Assembly (NCBI RefSeq): GCF_021401125.1
Contig: NZ_JACBFQ010000011.1
Location: forward strand, 95,910-159,909
DNA: 64,000 bases
Direction of reading: 5' to 3'
DNA from: Xanthobacter sp. NM-59
Lineage (GTDB): Bacteria; Pseudomonadota; Alphaproteobacteria; Rhizobiales; Xanthobacteraceae
The position numbers and the translations under genes were made by a program. Shown here in pieces: positions 1 to 7,352 of the stretch (positions are counted from its first letter, which is position 1; the number at the start of each line of letters is the position of its first letter). Below the pieces are notes generated by a model, which was not told the DNA's origin, ran no database searches, and was given only the letters and a program-made list of their open reading frames with translations.

Positions 1-10
1 CGAGGCGATC

Positions 11-769
11 TTGACAAAGGACCGGCTGAACGAGGACGAGCGGCTTTTCGTGCTTGAGAACTGGCACGAGGGCGCCAACCACATCAACGGCGCGGCCGGC
101 GCCTTCTTCACCCCGTGGGGCCTCGCGCGCGACTTCGCCCTTGAGATCGGTTCCGGCCGGATCATCGACCTTTGCGCCGGCATCGGCGCCTTGAGCTTCT
201 TCGCGCAGCACCAGGCCGCCGAAATCGTGTGCGTCGAGATCAACCCCCGATATGCCGAGGTTGGGCGCAAGGTGGTGCCCGAGGCGCGATGGATCAACGC
301 CGACGTGTTCGACTGGCGCAGCCTCGACCTCGGTCGCTTCAACTATGCGATGGCAAATCCCCCGTTCGGCCGCGTGAAGCGCTCCGGCAACGCCCCGCGA
401 TACAAGGGCGCTGACTTCGAGTTCCATGTGATCGACATCGCCGCCGAGCTTGCCGATTGCGGCGCCTTCATCGTGCCGCAGCAGTCGGCTTCTTTCCGCT
501 ACTCCGGCGCCCCCTATTTCGACCGTGTCAAGCACGGCAAGGGCGTGGACTTCGAGGCCGCGACCGGCTTTTGCATGGATGCGGGCGTGGGTGTGGACAC
601 GACATTTTATCAAGACGAGTGGAAGGACGGCGCGCCGCGTTGCGAGATCGTGACGTTCGATTTTGCCGAGGCCCGCGCTCAGATGCAGGCCGAGCGTGAA
701 CGCCGCGCCGCCCTGCCGGTGCCCAGCCTCGCCCCGAGCCGGCCCGCCGAGCAACTGGCGTTGCTGTGA
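11..769 (+). CDS. Class I SAM-dependent DNA methyltransferase-like protein
   Basis: Predicted N6-adenine-type methyltransferase that would transfer a methyl group from S-adenosylmethionine to DNA. Visible motifs are the SAM-binding loop IIDLCAGIGALSF (residues 51-63), an acidic VCVEINP strand end (about 73-79) and the catalytic NPPF tetrad (116-119). I see no target-recognition domain, so it may be an orphan (non-restriction) enzyme of the kind often carried in ICE accessory zones. The first usable start is a TTG at 11, but the frame is open to the window edge, so the true start may lie upstream. Stop is TGA at 767-769. The methylase fold is clear; the substrate is inferred from NPPF. Confidence 0.8.
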   Translation: MTKDRLNEDERLFVLENWHEGANHINGAAGAFFTPWGLARDFALEIGSGRIIDLCAGIGALSFFAQHQAAEIVCVEINPRYAEVGRKVVPEARWINADVFDWRSLDLGRFNYAMANPPFGRVKRSGNAPRYKGADFEFHVIDIAAELADCGAFIVPQQSASFRYSGAPYFDRVKHGKGVDFEAATGFCMDAGVGVDTTFYQDEWKDGAPRCEIVTFDFAEARAQMQAERERRAALPVPSLAPSRPAEQLALL

Positions 770-930
770 GAGAGGGCGCCGGCCTTGGTGCTTCCTTTAC
801 CGGCGCCGTGATCCATAGAGATGTGAGATTTGAGGGCGGAAGCAGCCGGCGCCGAGCCAGCGGCGCCATTAGGGAGGATAGACCACCCCGACCGAGGCGA
901 CGGCCTCGCCCTCAAAGCGGAGGTGATGGC

Positions 931-1020
931 ATGTGGTTTCTGCCACTTAGCATCACCCTAGACGTGAAAAAGACCCGGACGCTCTGGCGAGTGACGATCC
1001 GGGTCCAATTCATCATCTAG
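931..1020 (+). CDS. Possible 29-residue microprotein
   Basis: Short frame reading MWFLPLSITLDVKKTRTLW and onward, ending TAG at 1018-1020. A good ribosome-binding site (GGAGGTG, 919-925) lies five bases before the ATG, and a perfect hairpin follows the stop. The alternating hydrophobic pattern suggests a beta hairpin. No family is recognised. The ribosome site and terminator-like hairpin are the only support. Confidence 0.35.
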   Translation: MWFLPLSITLDVKKTRTLWRVTIRVQFII

Positions 1021-1026
1021 GCCCAG

Positions 1027-1050
1027 GGCCGGCGGGGAAACCCGCCGGCC
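1027..1050. terminator. Perfect GC hairpin with GAAA loop
   Basis: A 10-bp perfect stem (GGCCGGCGGG at 1027-1036 paired with 1041-1050) closed by a GAAA tetraloop. It follows the microprotein stop and lies between convergent genes. There is no U-tract, so it may be an RNA-stabilising hairpin rather than a classical terminator. Confidence 0.5.
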
Positions 1051-1191
1051 CACTCCGATAATATAAGCCACCGTGCCCCCGTTTCCAAGATGGCGCCCAG
1101 GCCAGAGGCTCCGGTCGCGGCGGCGCCGGATCGACCCGCGCCGCCGCGTCGGGAGGGGAGACCCCTCCCGACCTCCCCCGCTTCGGCCGGC

Positions 1192-1626
1192 TTACCAGCC
1201 GATATCCGTGTGGGAGAAGTCATTGCCCTTATAGGCCAACGCCACCCGGTAACCCCGCGCGCACGCATAGGCGAAGCAGTCGCCCATGTTGAGCTGCGCC
1301 GGATGCCCCACGATCTTCCCGTAGACCTGCGCCGCATCGAGCGCCTTCACCCCAATGTCGCCGCTGATCGATACTTCGCGCGCTTCCACGTCGTTGATGA
1401 ACTGATCGACCAGGGCGCGCGCCTGACGCACCAGGTCCGCCGTCGCCGGGCCTTCACGCCGGCGGGCCTCCGCAAGGCGCCGTGCCAGCGACAGCGAGGC
1501 CTCCATGCGTACCACGGCCGAGACGTAATACGGGCCGCCGGCGGCATCGAGACGCTCCATCAGCTCCTCCGCATCATCCTCGCCCTGGACGATCGCCACG
1601 ATCACCGACGCATCGACAAACAGCAT
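1192..1626 (-). CDS. vapC: PIN-domain toxin of a VapBC pair
   Basis: Type II toxin, predicted Mg2+-dependent ribonuclease. The start MLFVDASVIVAI carries the first PIN aspartate; RMEASLSL supplies the conserved Glu; the C-terminal GDCFAYACA and the region after it carry the later acidic positions. The ATG at 1626 overlaps the TGA of the upstream antitoxin (ATGA), the usual translational coupling; a start five codons further upstream is possible but would lie inside vapB. About 144 residues, normal for VapC. The antitoxin gene and a palindromic operator lie directly upstream. Likely stabilises this part of the element. Confidence 0.85.
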   Translation of the reverse strand: MLFVDASVIVAIVQGEDDAEELMERLDAAGGPYYVSAVVRMEASLSLARRLAEARRREGPATADLVRQARALVDQFINDVEAREVSISGDIGVKALDAAQVYGKIVGHPAQLNMGDCFAYACARGYRVALAYKGNDFSHTDIGW

Positions 1627-1868
1627 CAGTCTTCCCCCCAAAGCTCATCCGTGTCCCGCTTGTGATCGCCCGGCGCGAAAGGTCCCGCCTCTCGTGCCAT
1701 CGCCAGCGTCTTGGCAAGTCGCTCGCGTATAGGTAGCATGTCCTTGGTCCGCGCAATCGCGCTCTTTAAGGCGGCCTTCACCGCCGCAGCCTTCGTCGGA
1801 GCGCCCGCCAGACGTTGCAGTTCGTTCGCGAGCGCATCGACCTCAGGATCTTTGATGTACAGCGCCAT
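1626..1868 (-). CDS. vapB: VapB-type antitoxin
   Basis: Antitoxin of 80 residues starting MALYIKDPEVDALANELQRL, typical of the VapB PSK-type family: a short N-terminal DNA-binding region, a helical middle (TKAAAVKAALKSAIAR) and a C-terminal tail that would wrap the toxin. The frame stays open far upstream, but the ATG at 1868 is the natural start because it begins the family signature and lies just after the palindromic operator. Stop TGA overlaps the vapC start. Expected to repress its own promoter through the palindromes at 1870-1913. Confidence 0.85.
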   Translation of the reverse strand: MALYIKDPEVDALANELQRLAGAPTKAAAVKAALKSAIARTKDMLPIRERLAKTLAMAREAGPFAPGDHKRDTDELWGED

Positions 1869-1869
1869 G

Positions 1870-1913
1870 GGATATCCTTTCACGGATATTATAATATCTC
1901 TTTTTGGATATCC
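1870..1913 (-). promoter_or_regulatory. Palindromic operator of vapBC
   Basis: Three linked dyads next to the vapB start: GGATATCC at 1870-1877, a perfect 14-bp palindrome GATATTATAATATC at 1885-1898, and GGATATCC at 1906-1913. The central AT-rich palindrome contains a TATAAT-like -10. The repeated GATAT half-sites on one face suggest cooperative binding of the VapB/VapC complex for autorepression. Confidence 0.65.
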
Positions 1914-2316
1914 CGCCAAGATTCCCGAGGTTGGATCACGCCCGCCCAGGCTCTCTTTCCGGCGCACGACCGAGGGTGCCAACAGTTCGCTCTGCCCACG
2001 CCAAAACGCAGCCTCGAACGATGGTGGGGCCTTGGGCAAGGCCGGACCTGATGTCGCCGGCGGGATGAAAGTCCGGGCCAGTCGGCGTGTGTTGGTCCAT
2101 GTGTTGTCGATCAGCCGATAATTGGAAGCTAAGAGCGGCGTCAGCCGCCTCAACCTCGCTCAGAACGATACTTCCCCGCGCCTAGGGCGCTCCTCGCGGA
2201 GCAAAATCGTCCCGGGCTTCGGTCCTTCGCTGCGCTACGGCCGTTCCGGTGAGGCGTCCGCCTTACCCGCTCTTTGATCGCTCCCATCGGCAAGACCGAA
2301 CACATGGAGCACGACG

Positions 2317-2661
2317 ATGACCGAGACCCTCACGAACTTCATCAAAATCGACGGTGACAAGCTCACCGGCAACATCGCCACCCTCTCCTTCGACATCGAC
2401 ATCACCGGCGTCGCCATGCACAGCGAAAATGAGAAGGCCCCGGTCTTCCGGCTCTACGCCAAGAGCCCGCGCGGGCGCCAGATCGAAGTCGGAGGCATCT
2501 GGCAGCGGACCAATGCCAAGGGCGAGCCCTACTACGCCATCACGCTCGCCTCCGGTCACGGCCGATGGTTCGCCAACATGGGCCGCTACCCGGGCCAGGA
2601 TGACGACAGCCTCTACGCGGTGATCGGCAACCACTTCCTCAACAGGGAGCGCCGGTCCTAA
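2317..2661 (+). CDS. DUF736 family protein
   Basis: Small soluble protein (114 residues) of the DUF736 family, found repeatedly in alphaproteobacterial ICEs and plasmids and of unknown biochemical role. The fold signature is visible as FRLYAKSPRGRQIEVGGIWQ followed by YYAITL, matching the family pattern of an FRIFA-like strand then a GAAW-like strand. The ATG at 2317 is preceded by GGAG at short spacing. This copy is the most divergent of the three in the window (others at 9038 and 26183). Confidence 0.7.
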   Translation: MTETLTNFIKIDGDKLTGNIATLSFDIDITGVAMHSENEKAPVFRLYAKSPRGRQIEVGGIWQRTNAKGEPYYAITLASGHGRWFANMGRYPGQDDDSLYAVIGNHFLNRERRS

Positions 2662-2876
2662 CGGACCGGTACCCTCTTTCCTCACACGAATGGGAGCAGT
2701 GGGCCGACCGGGTGCTGAACATCGCCCACTGCTCCCGGAACTGGACCAGCGACGAGCTCGACGAGGCCCGGCGTGAAGCAAACGCCTACAGCGGCAACCC
2801 GATCGAGCCCTACCGGCCGACGCTTCTCGAGCTGCGCATACTTCTCGAGGAGCGCAAGAAGGGTGGGGCGGCCTGA
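2661..2876 (+). pseudogene. Coding-like small frame without a start codon
   Basis: Directly after DUF736 the frame reads TDRYPLSSHEWEQWADRVLN and continues protein-like (about 71 residues) to a TGA at 2874-2876, ending ELRILLEERKKGGAA. Composition is convincing, but from the upstream in-frame TGA at 2601 there is no ATG, GTG or TTG before a GTG at about residue 18. Either the start was mutated (the expected position reads CTA) or translation is coupled to the DUF736 stop at a rare codon. No family recognised. Confidence 0.4.
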
Positions 2877-3119
2877 CGGCCACATCTCATTGACGCCTTG
2901 ATTGTCCCAGTCGCCGGAACAAGGGGGAATATAATGTCTGTGGCCTCTGTTTCAGAGAACGTTTACAGACATCAGAAGCCTACATTGTTACCATCCGTTG
3001 GATTTAGTCGATATATGTCGCCTAAGCCTGGCAGTTGAAGCGTCATTTTTGGCTTGACTCTACATGCGCTGAATAACACCGTTATATAGCCCAATCACGG
3101 GTAGTGGGAGATTATCGAT

Positions 3120-3770
3120 ATGGCGCTTGCATCAGTTGCTCCCGAAATCGAATACACCGTGGTCGTCGCCGAAGACGCTCAGCAGCAGTTGCTCTGTATC
3201 TCCAAGGGGTTCGAGTATATCCCCGAGACCATGAAGCATGTCTACGGCCAGAGCACCCGGCCCCCGCTTGAGGACTTGTTCCTGACGGAGCTGGATTTCT
3301 TTCGCGGGAAGTATCCCGCGTATGACATTTTCACGCTCGGGTCGAGCTGCGTGTTCGGCGAAAGGTTCGTCAATTACCTGACCATCTGCGAGTTCACCCT
3401 CGCCGATGAAGCCGCGTTCGAACGCCTGAAGCATGCGCTTTGGGAGTCGGACCAGGCGATCCGAAAGAAGTTTCATGCGATGTGGAAATGGGATATCGGG
3501 GCCGCGGAAGGCCTCAATATCGCGTTCATGGTCGGCTTCCTGGATCTCGCCTATTTCATGCAGCATCGGACCGCGTTCCGCGGGGCGGCGCACAAGAATT
3601 ATATGGGGAGCTTCACCACCCCGGACACGATTATCTCGTCCAGCGATTACAAGGTGCTGCACAGCGGGGAGATCGTTCCCTTCGACATTCAGAAGCTCGA
3701 CGACGCCGATCGGAACGTCGCCATGAACTACGAGAACATTCGTTTCGAGACCCGCCCCAAGGCCGGCTGA
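3120..3770 (+). CDS. Hypothetical protein, unknown family
   Basis: A 216-residue soluble protein starting MALASVAPEIEYTVVVAEDA, with an ATG at 3120 shortly after a purine-rich stretch (AGTGGGAG). No signal peptide or membrane segment. It contains aromatic-rich stretches (YPAYDIFTLGSSCVFGERF, AMWKWDIGAAEGLNIAFMV) but no motif I can assign. It stands alone, divergent from nothing and convergent with the GrpB gene, after a roughly 240-base upstream region holding a TTGACT element at 3054-3059 that could be a -35. It appears intact. Function unknown. Confidence 0.7.
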   Translation: MALASVAPEIEYTVVVAEDAQQQLLCISKGFEYIPETMKHVYGQSTRPPLEDLFLTELDFFRGKYPAYDIFTLGSSCVFGERFVNYLTICEFTLADEAAFERLKHALWESDQAIRKKFHAMWKWDIGAAEGLNIAFMVGFLDLAYFMQHRTAFRGAAHKNYMGSFTTPDTIISSSDYKVLHSGEIVPFDIQKLDDADRNVAMNYENIRFETRPKAG

Positions 3771-3824
3771 CACATACGTGACCGGATGCCGCGATCAGCG
3801 TAATATTTGGGTCGCGGTGTCCGC

Positions 3825-4325
3825 TTAATTGTCTGTCATAGACCGAGCCTTTCTGACAATATCTGATACGAAAGTTGATTTTTGGCTCGTGTAATCGGTC
3901 CATGTTGGCTTGCCTGCTGCAAGGGCTGTTTTTAGCGCCTCGTACTCCATAGCAACATTACGATGTGTTGAAAGATAGTCGCGGAATAGTATTCTATCGA
4001 ACCATTGTTTTCCTTGATATTCAAGGATGTGCACAACCACTTTTCGGCAAATGTTGTCGGGCCAGCAAAGCCATGCGTGCTTGGGTGTGTCACCTTCCGA
4101 GATGTACTCATTTCGGACAAGCAGGCAGCTCGATTCCGTTATTGCAATTGGTGCTACTCCAACCATTATGTCGACCACATCCTTGGCGTATATAAAGCCA
4201 AGAGACGTGCTTCCGATGTGCTCTATTTTTGCATCAGGAAGTATCGTCATAAGACGTGTTGCATGATGTGCAAATCGTTGTCGCCATTCGTGGTGTGTTG
4301 GCGCTATGAGCGTGACGCTATCCAT
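3825..4325 (-). CDS. GrpB family protein (UPF0157, nucleotidyltransferase-like)
   Basis: 166 residues from the ATG at 4325 (MDSVTLIAPTHHEWRQRFAH). The GrpB signature is clear: IEHIGSTSLGFIYAKDVVDIMVGV, equivalent to the family pattern HxGSTSVPGLxAKPxIDIxVxV, which carries the nucleotidyltransferase-like GS and D-x-D-like residues. The enzymatic substrate of GrpB proteins is not established. The gene is more AT-rich than its neighbours, suggesting recent acquisition, and lies directly downstream of the resolvase on the same strand (11 bases apart). Confidence 0.8.
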   Translation of the reverse strand: MDSVTLIAPTHHEWRQRFAHHATRLMTILPDAKIEHIGSTSLGFIYAKDVVDIMVGVAPIAITESSCLLVRNEYISEGDTPKHAWLCWPDNICRKVVVHILEYQGKQWFDRILFRDYLSTHRNVAMEYEALKTALAAGKPTWTDYTSQKSTFVSDIVRKARSMTDN

Positions 4326-4336
4326 GGAGAGCCGCC

Positions 4337-4921
4337 TCATTGGGGAGTTGATTGTGCCGGCGCCCGTGCCGCCGGCACATGCCGGTAAAGGGTCGAGACC
4401 GAGACCCCGAGGCGGGCCGCAATATCGGCAACCGTGATCTCCGGGTCGGCGAGCATCGCCTGCGCCGCCTTCACGTCGGCGGCGCTGAGTTTCCGCGGCC
4501 GGCCGCCAAACCGGCCGCGCGCCTTCGCCGCGTCGAGTCCAGCTCGCGTGCGCTCTCGGATGCCCCCCCGCTCGAGCTCAGCCAAAGCCCCGAAGATCTG
4601 AAATACCTGCCGGCCGCCGGCCGTGGTGGTGTCTATCGCCTCGGTCAAGGACCTAAATCCGATGCCCAGGGCCTCCAAATCCTCCACAGTTTCGAGAAGC
4701 TGCTTCAGCGAGCGGGCGAGCCGATCCAGCCGCCACACCACCAGCGTGTCGCCTGGTCGCAGATAGTCGAGAGCCGCCGCGAGCTTGGGCCGGTCCCGCG
4801 CCGCTCCCGACGCGCTTTCCTCAAAGATCCGGTCACACCCGCACCGACGCAGCGCGTCGAGTTGCGAGGCGACCGTCTGGTCGCGCGTCGAAACGCGCGC
4901 ATAGCCGACCAAGCTCATCAC
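4337..4921 (-). CDS. Serine recombinase / resolvase (Tn3-type)
   Basis: 194-residue small serine recombinase. The catalytic serine is in GYARVSTRDQ near residue 11, followed by the conserved W-R-LDRLARS (about 63-70) and an arginine-rich core helix region (RERTRAGLDAAKARGRFGGR), then a C-terminal helix-turn-helix of HPB type (VADIAARLGVSVSTLYRH). It would resolve cointegrates or invert DNA at a res site, normally just upstream of the gene; the 120 bases upstream are a candidate. No tnpA partner is visible, so this may be an orphan from a former transposon. Appears complete. Confidence 0.88.
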   Translation of the reverse strand: MMSLVGYARVSTRDQTVASQLDALRRCGCDRIFEESASGAARDRPKLAAALDYLRPGDTLVVWRLDRLARSLKQLLETVEDLEALGIGFRSLTEAIDTTTAGGRQVFQIFGALAELERGGIRERTRAGLDAAKARGRFGGRPRKLSAADVKAAQAMLADPEITVADIAARLGVSVSTLYRHVPAARAPAQSTPQ

Positions 4922-5043
4922 AGCTTCCCAAAACTCGTCACAGGATAGGCAGTTTTGAGAGACAGGACCCGCCAGCGCGCCGTGGCCGCGCGGGGTCAGT
5001 CAGATGTATCGCAAAAACGTTCATTTATAATATACTACAGGCC

Positions 5044-5484
5044 GTGGTGAACAACACAAGGCAAAGGCAGGTGGTCATATCCGTGAAACGCAAATTGAAA
5101 GATGCAATAGCCGCGACCGATCTGGTGCAGGACATGGTCGGGAAGGCCCTTGACCTCTTGCAGCCGGGCTTCAGTGGACGGATTGTCAAAGGCTACGGCG
5201 TCTATGATGCCCCTGCTGCGCAGCGCGCCGCGCTGCGTGAGGCGCTGAAGCACCTCAACGAGGCCATCCAGCGGCTCGACGTCACCTCCTGGCCGACCAA
5301 TGTGGACTATGACCGATTGGAGAGACGATGTCCGAGCGGCTCATGCATGTGGTGTCCACGATCGCAATCGGCATCGCCATCGTCGCAGCAATTTGGATCA
5401 CCCTTCGATTTGCCGATGGCTGGCTTGCCCGTCGCACTGGCGGCGGGCGTCTATGTGGAACGCTCGCAGTTCGATGACCACTGA
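5044..5484 (+). CDS. Hypothetical protein
   Basis: The first about 95 residues are protein-like and mostly helical (KRKLKDAIAATDLVQDMVGK, AALREALKHLNEAIQRLDV). From about residue 96 the same frame is the out-of-frame image of an overlapping small gene (5328-5477) and looks non-coding, so the original gene may have stopped near 5330. Start is GTG at 5044; a GTG at 5083 with an AGGTGG ribosome site upstream is an alternative. A TATAAT box occurs at 5026-5031 without a clear -35. No family recognised. Confidence 0.5.
   Translation: MVNNTRQRQVVISVKRKLKDAIAATDLVQDMVGKALDLLQPGFSGRIVKGYGVYDAPAAQRAALREALKHLNEAIQRLDVTSWPTNVDYDRLERRCPSGSCMWCPRSQSASPSSQQFGSPFDLPMAGLPVALAAGVYVERSQFDDH
5328..5477 (+). 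CDS. Small single-pass membrane protein (49 residues)
   Basis: ATG at 5328 follows GGAGAGAC, and the product reads MSERLMHVVSTIAIGIAIVA, i.e. one hydrophobic segment of about 20 residues (residues 7-26), then a basic tail (RFADGWLARRTGGGR). It overlaps the 3' part of the upstream frame, consistent with translational coupling. Function unknown; small single-pass proteins are common in ICE accessory zones. Confidence 0.5.
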   Translation: MSERLMHVVSTIAIGIAIVAAIWITLRFADGWLARRTGGGRLCGTLAVR

Positions 5485-5857
5485 GGGACACCCGCCGCTT
5501 GTTCGACGCACCGCAGGCCGGAGAACATGACGAGCGGAGCGAGGGACGACGGCCCTCGTCCCGACAGCTTTCAGCCGGCCATGGTGCTCGGGGGGCGGAT
5601 AGGGGCGGCCGTAGGCCGGGACTGGAGCCACGCGTAGCGGCGAGCCGCGAGCATGGCGAGGACCCACGCCTTCCGCTCCCCGAGCACCATGGCATTTCTC
5701 GCCGCCGAAGGCGGCCTCGCAATGACTCCCGTGCCGTCCCCGTTTACCATCCCGCCGTAGGTGGGGCGAAGTAGGCGAAGGCCGGACCGCGCCTTCCACC
5801 TGGCGCCGTAGGTACGGCCGCAGCCTGTGGTAACCGGGGGCGGGGCGGCTACCGTAA
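5485..5857. other. Intergenic GC-rich stretch, no gene supported
   Basis: No frame on either strand has convincing composition or a ribosome site. The sequence is degenerate-looking and ends where ArdC-like coding begins abruptly, so it probably contains the junction that removed the ArdC N-terminus. Confidence 0.5.
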
Positions 5858-6706
5858 TGGGCCCAGCAGCTCGGCACCCAAGTGCGCAAGGGGGAGAAAT
5901 CCGCCCTTGTCGTCTATGCGAATGCCATTGAACGCACCGTCGAGACCGAGGCGGGCGAGGAGATCGAGCAGCGGATTCCCTTCATGAAGAGCTATTCCGT
6001 GTTTTGCGCCGACCAGATCGACGGGTTGCCCGATCACTTTTATGGGCAGGCGCAGCCGGCCGAACCGAAGGCGCCGCTTGAGCGGCTGGCCGAGGTTGAT
6101 GCGTTCTTCGCGAACCTCGGGGCCGATATTCGAGAGGGCGACAACCGCGCATTCTACCGGCTCGACGAAGACATGATCCGGATGCTGCCGTTTGCCGCGT
6201 TCGTGTCGGCCGAAGCCCATGCCACGACGTTCGCCCATGAATGCGTCCACTGGACCCGCCAGCTGAGCTGACTGAAGCGTGACCTTGGTCGCAAGACCCA
6301 TGGTGACGCGGGCTATGCGCGCGAGGAGCTTGGCAGTGCTTTTCTCGCGGCGGACCTCGGCCTTGCGATCGATCCCCGTGACGACGCCGCCGCAGATATC
6401 GACGATTGGCTGAAGGTGCTCAAAGGCGACAAGCGGGCGGTCTTCCAGGCGGCAAGCCATGCGGAGCAGGCCGTTGCCTTCCTGCACGGGCTTCAGCCGG
6501 GCGGTCAGGCGACCGAGGATGACACCGAGGAGCCGGAGGAGCAGCGCGCCGCCTCCTGGCGCCGCCCGATCCTACTCCTTCCGATCCGCCAGCGGATCGC
6601 GCCGGCGCCTGGAAACGCCGGCGCCAAACCTCCTTGCGGTTTGGCCGAAGCAAGATCGATTCATCTGTGTGCGAAGTATTGTTTGATTGCGCGATGCGCG
6701 CGATAG
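5858..6706 (+). pseudogene. ardC: ArdC-like antirestriction protein, 5'-truncated and with an in-frame stop
   Basis: ArdC proteins bind ssDNA through an N-terminal domain and carry a C-terminal zinc metallopeptidase domain; they protect incoming conjugative DNA. Recognisable similarity begins at about 5858 (AQQLGTQVRKGEKSALVVYA), continues through IPFMKSYSVF and the zincin motif HECVH (HExxH type, near 6238-6252), then meets TGA at 6269-6271. The same frame continues after the stop with typical ArdC sequence (LKRDLGRKTHGDAGYAREEL) to about 6510. The N-terminal ssDNA-binding part is missing and a TAA precedes the first similar codon. Restoring the stop to CGA would give an intact centre, so this is a nonfunctional remnant. 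Confidence 0.8.
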
Positions 6707-6780
6707 TTAATGTGCCTGCCCTCTATTGAGGGTCTCAAGGCCGAGCCGCCTTCTCATGCCCTGACCAGGGGGTCGGTGAG

Positions 6781-6820
6781 CCCCGTGGTGGCTTTCTCTA
6801 GTCCTTCAGCCACCACGGGG
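6781..6820. terminator. Strong 13-bp perfect hairpin
   Basis: CCCCGTGGTGGCT at 6781-6793 pairs perfectly with 6808-6820 across a 14-base loop. It lies after the ArdC remnant and just before the tRNA-like segment. No U-tract follows, so it may be a structural element of the junction rather than a true terminator. Confidence 0.5.
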
Positions 6821-6826
6821 AGGTTC

Positions 6827-6903
6827 GGCATATTGTCGGGACCAACTCAGAACCCGGTTCCTGCGAATCTGGGGGTCTGGAGTTCGAGCCTCCACAGTAT
6901 GCC
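6827..6903 (+). other. tRNA-like segment, possible attachment-site remnant
   Basis: A T-arm-like hairpin (TGGAG / TTCGAGC loop / CTCCA) at 6878-6894 is followed by ACAGTATGCC (6894-6903), which pairs with GGCATATTGT at 6827-6836 (one T-G wobble) as an acceptor-like stem of tRNA-like spacing (about 73 bases). I cannot fold acceptable D and anticodon arms, so I do not call a functional tRNA. Element integrases commonly target tRNA 3' ends, so this may be a remnant att site or structured RNA. Confidence 0.35.
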
Positions 6904-6929
6904 TTTAAATCAATCACTTAGAGATTTAG

Positions 6930-6971
6930 CGCAGACTAGAAAAACAAATTAGTCTGCGGTTTAGTCTGCGG
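6930..6971. repeat. Short inverted and direct repeats (TAGTCTGCG units)
   Basis: CGCAGACTA at 6930-6938 is the inverse of TAGTCTGCG at 6950-6958, and TTAGTCTGCGG is directly repeated at 6949-6959 and 6961-6971. Such clustered units beside a tRNA-like 3' end resemble recombinase core or arm sites; a hairpin terminator is the alternative. Confidence 0.5.
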
Positions 6972-7134
6972 AAATCCGGCCCGATGGTGGGGTCGACGCG
7001 CCGCGACATTTTGACTCCCCGTTTACGCTGTCGCCGCTTCGACAGGAATTCGTTGGTCGAGTGCCATGGGGAGAGTGGATGACCGTCCGGCAGCTCATCG
7101 CCATCGCCCCACCCGGGGACAGATGATCTTGGCC

Positions 7135-7352
7135 CCCTCTCCCCCGCGACCGCCGCCTGCTCATGGCTGGGCCGCACGCTCTCAGGGCGGGATATAGCCG
7201 CCACAGCCCCAATCCGTCCGATCCGCCCCGTTCGCCGCGCAGCCCAGGCCATGCTCGCGCGCGGCCGCCACCTCTCCGTCGCGCGCTCACGCGTCTCGGG
7301 GAGCCATGTCTGGGGACATGCCTCTGGCATCGACGAAGAAGGGATCGGAACT
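7135..7352 (+). promoter_or_regulatory. Leader resembling that of the DUF932 gene, with CATGTC dyad
   Basis: This non-coding stretch resembles the leader of the DUF932 gene at about 18765-18992. Both contain a similar GC-rich run, then GCGCTCACGCG, then the dyad CATGTCNGGGGACATG (here 7305-7320, with T at N) about 30 bases before the start codon. Conservation of the dyad at two otherwise diverged loci suggests a shared operator or structured leader of the element. The stretch from 6972 to 7134 shows nothing I can support. Confidence 0.55.
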
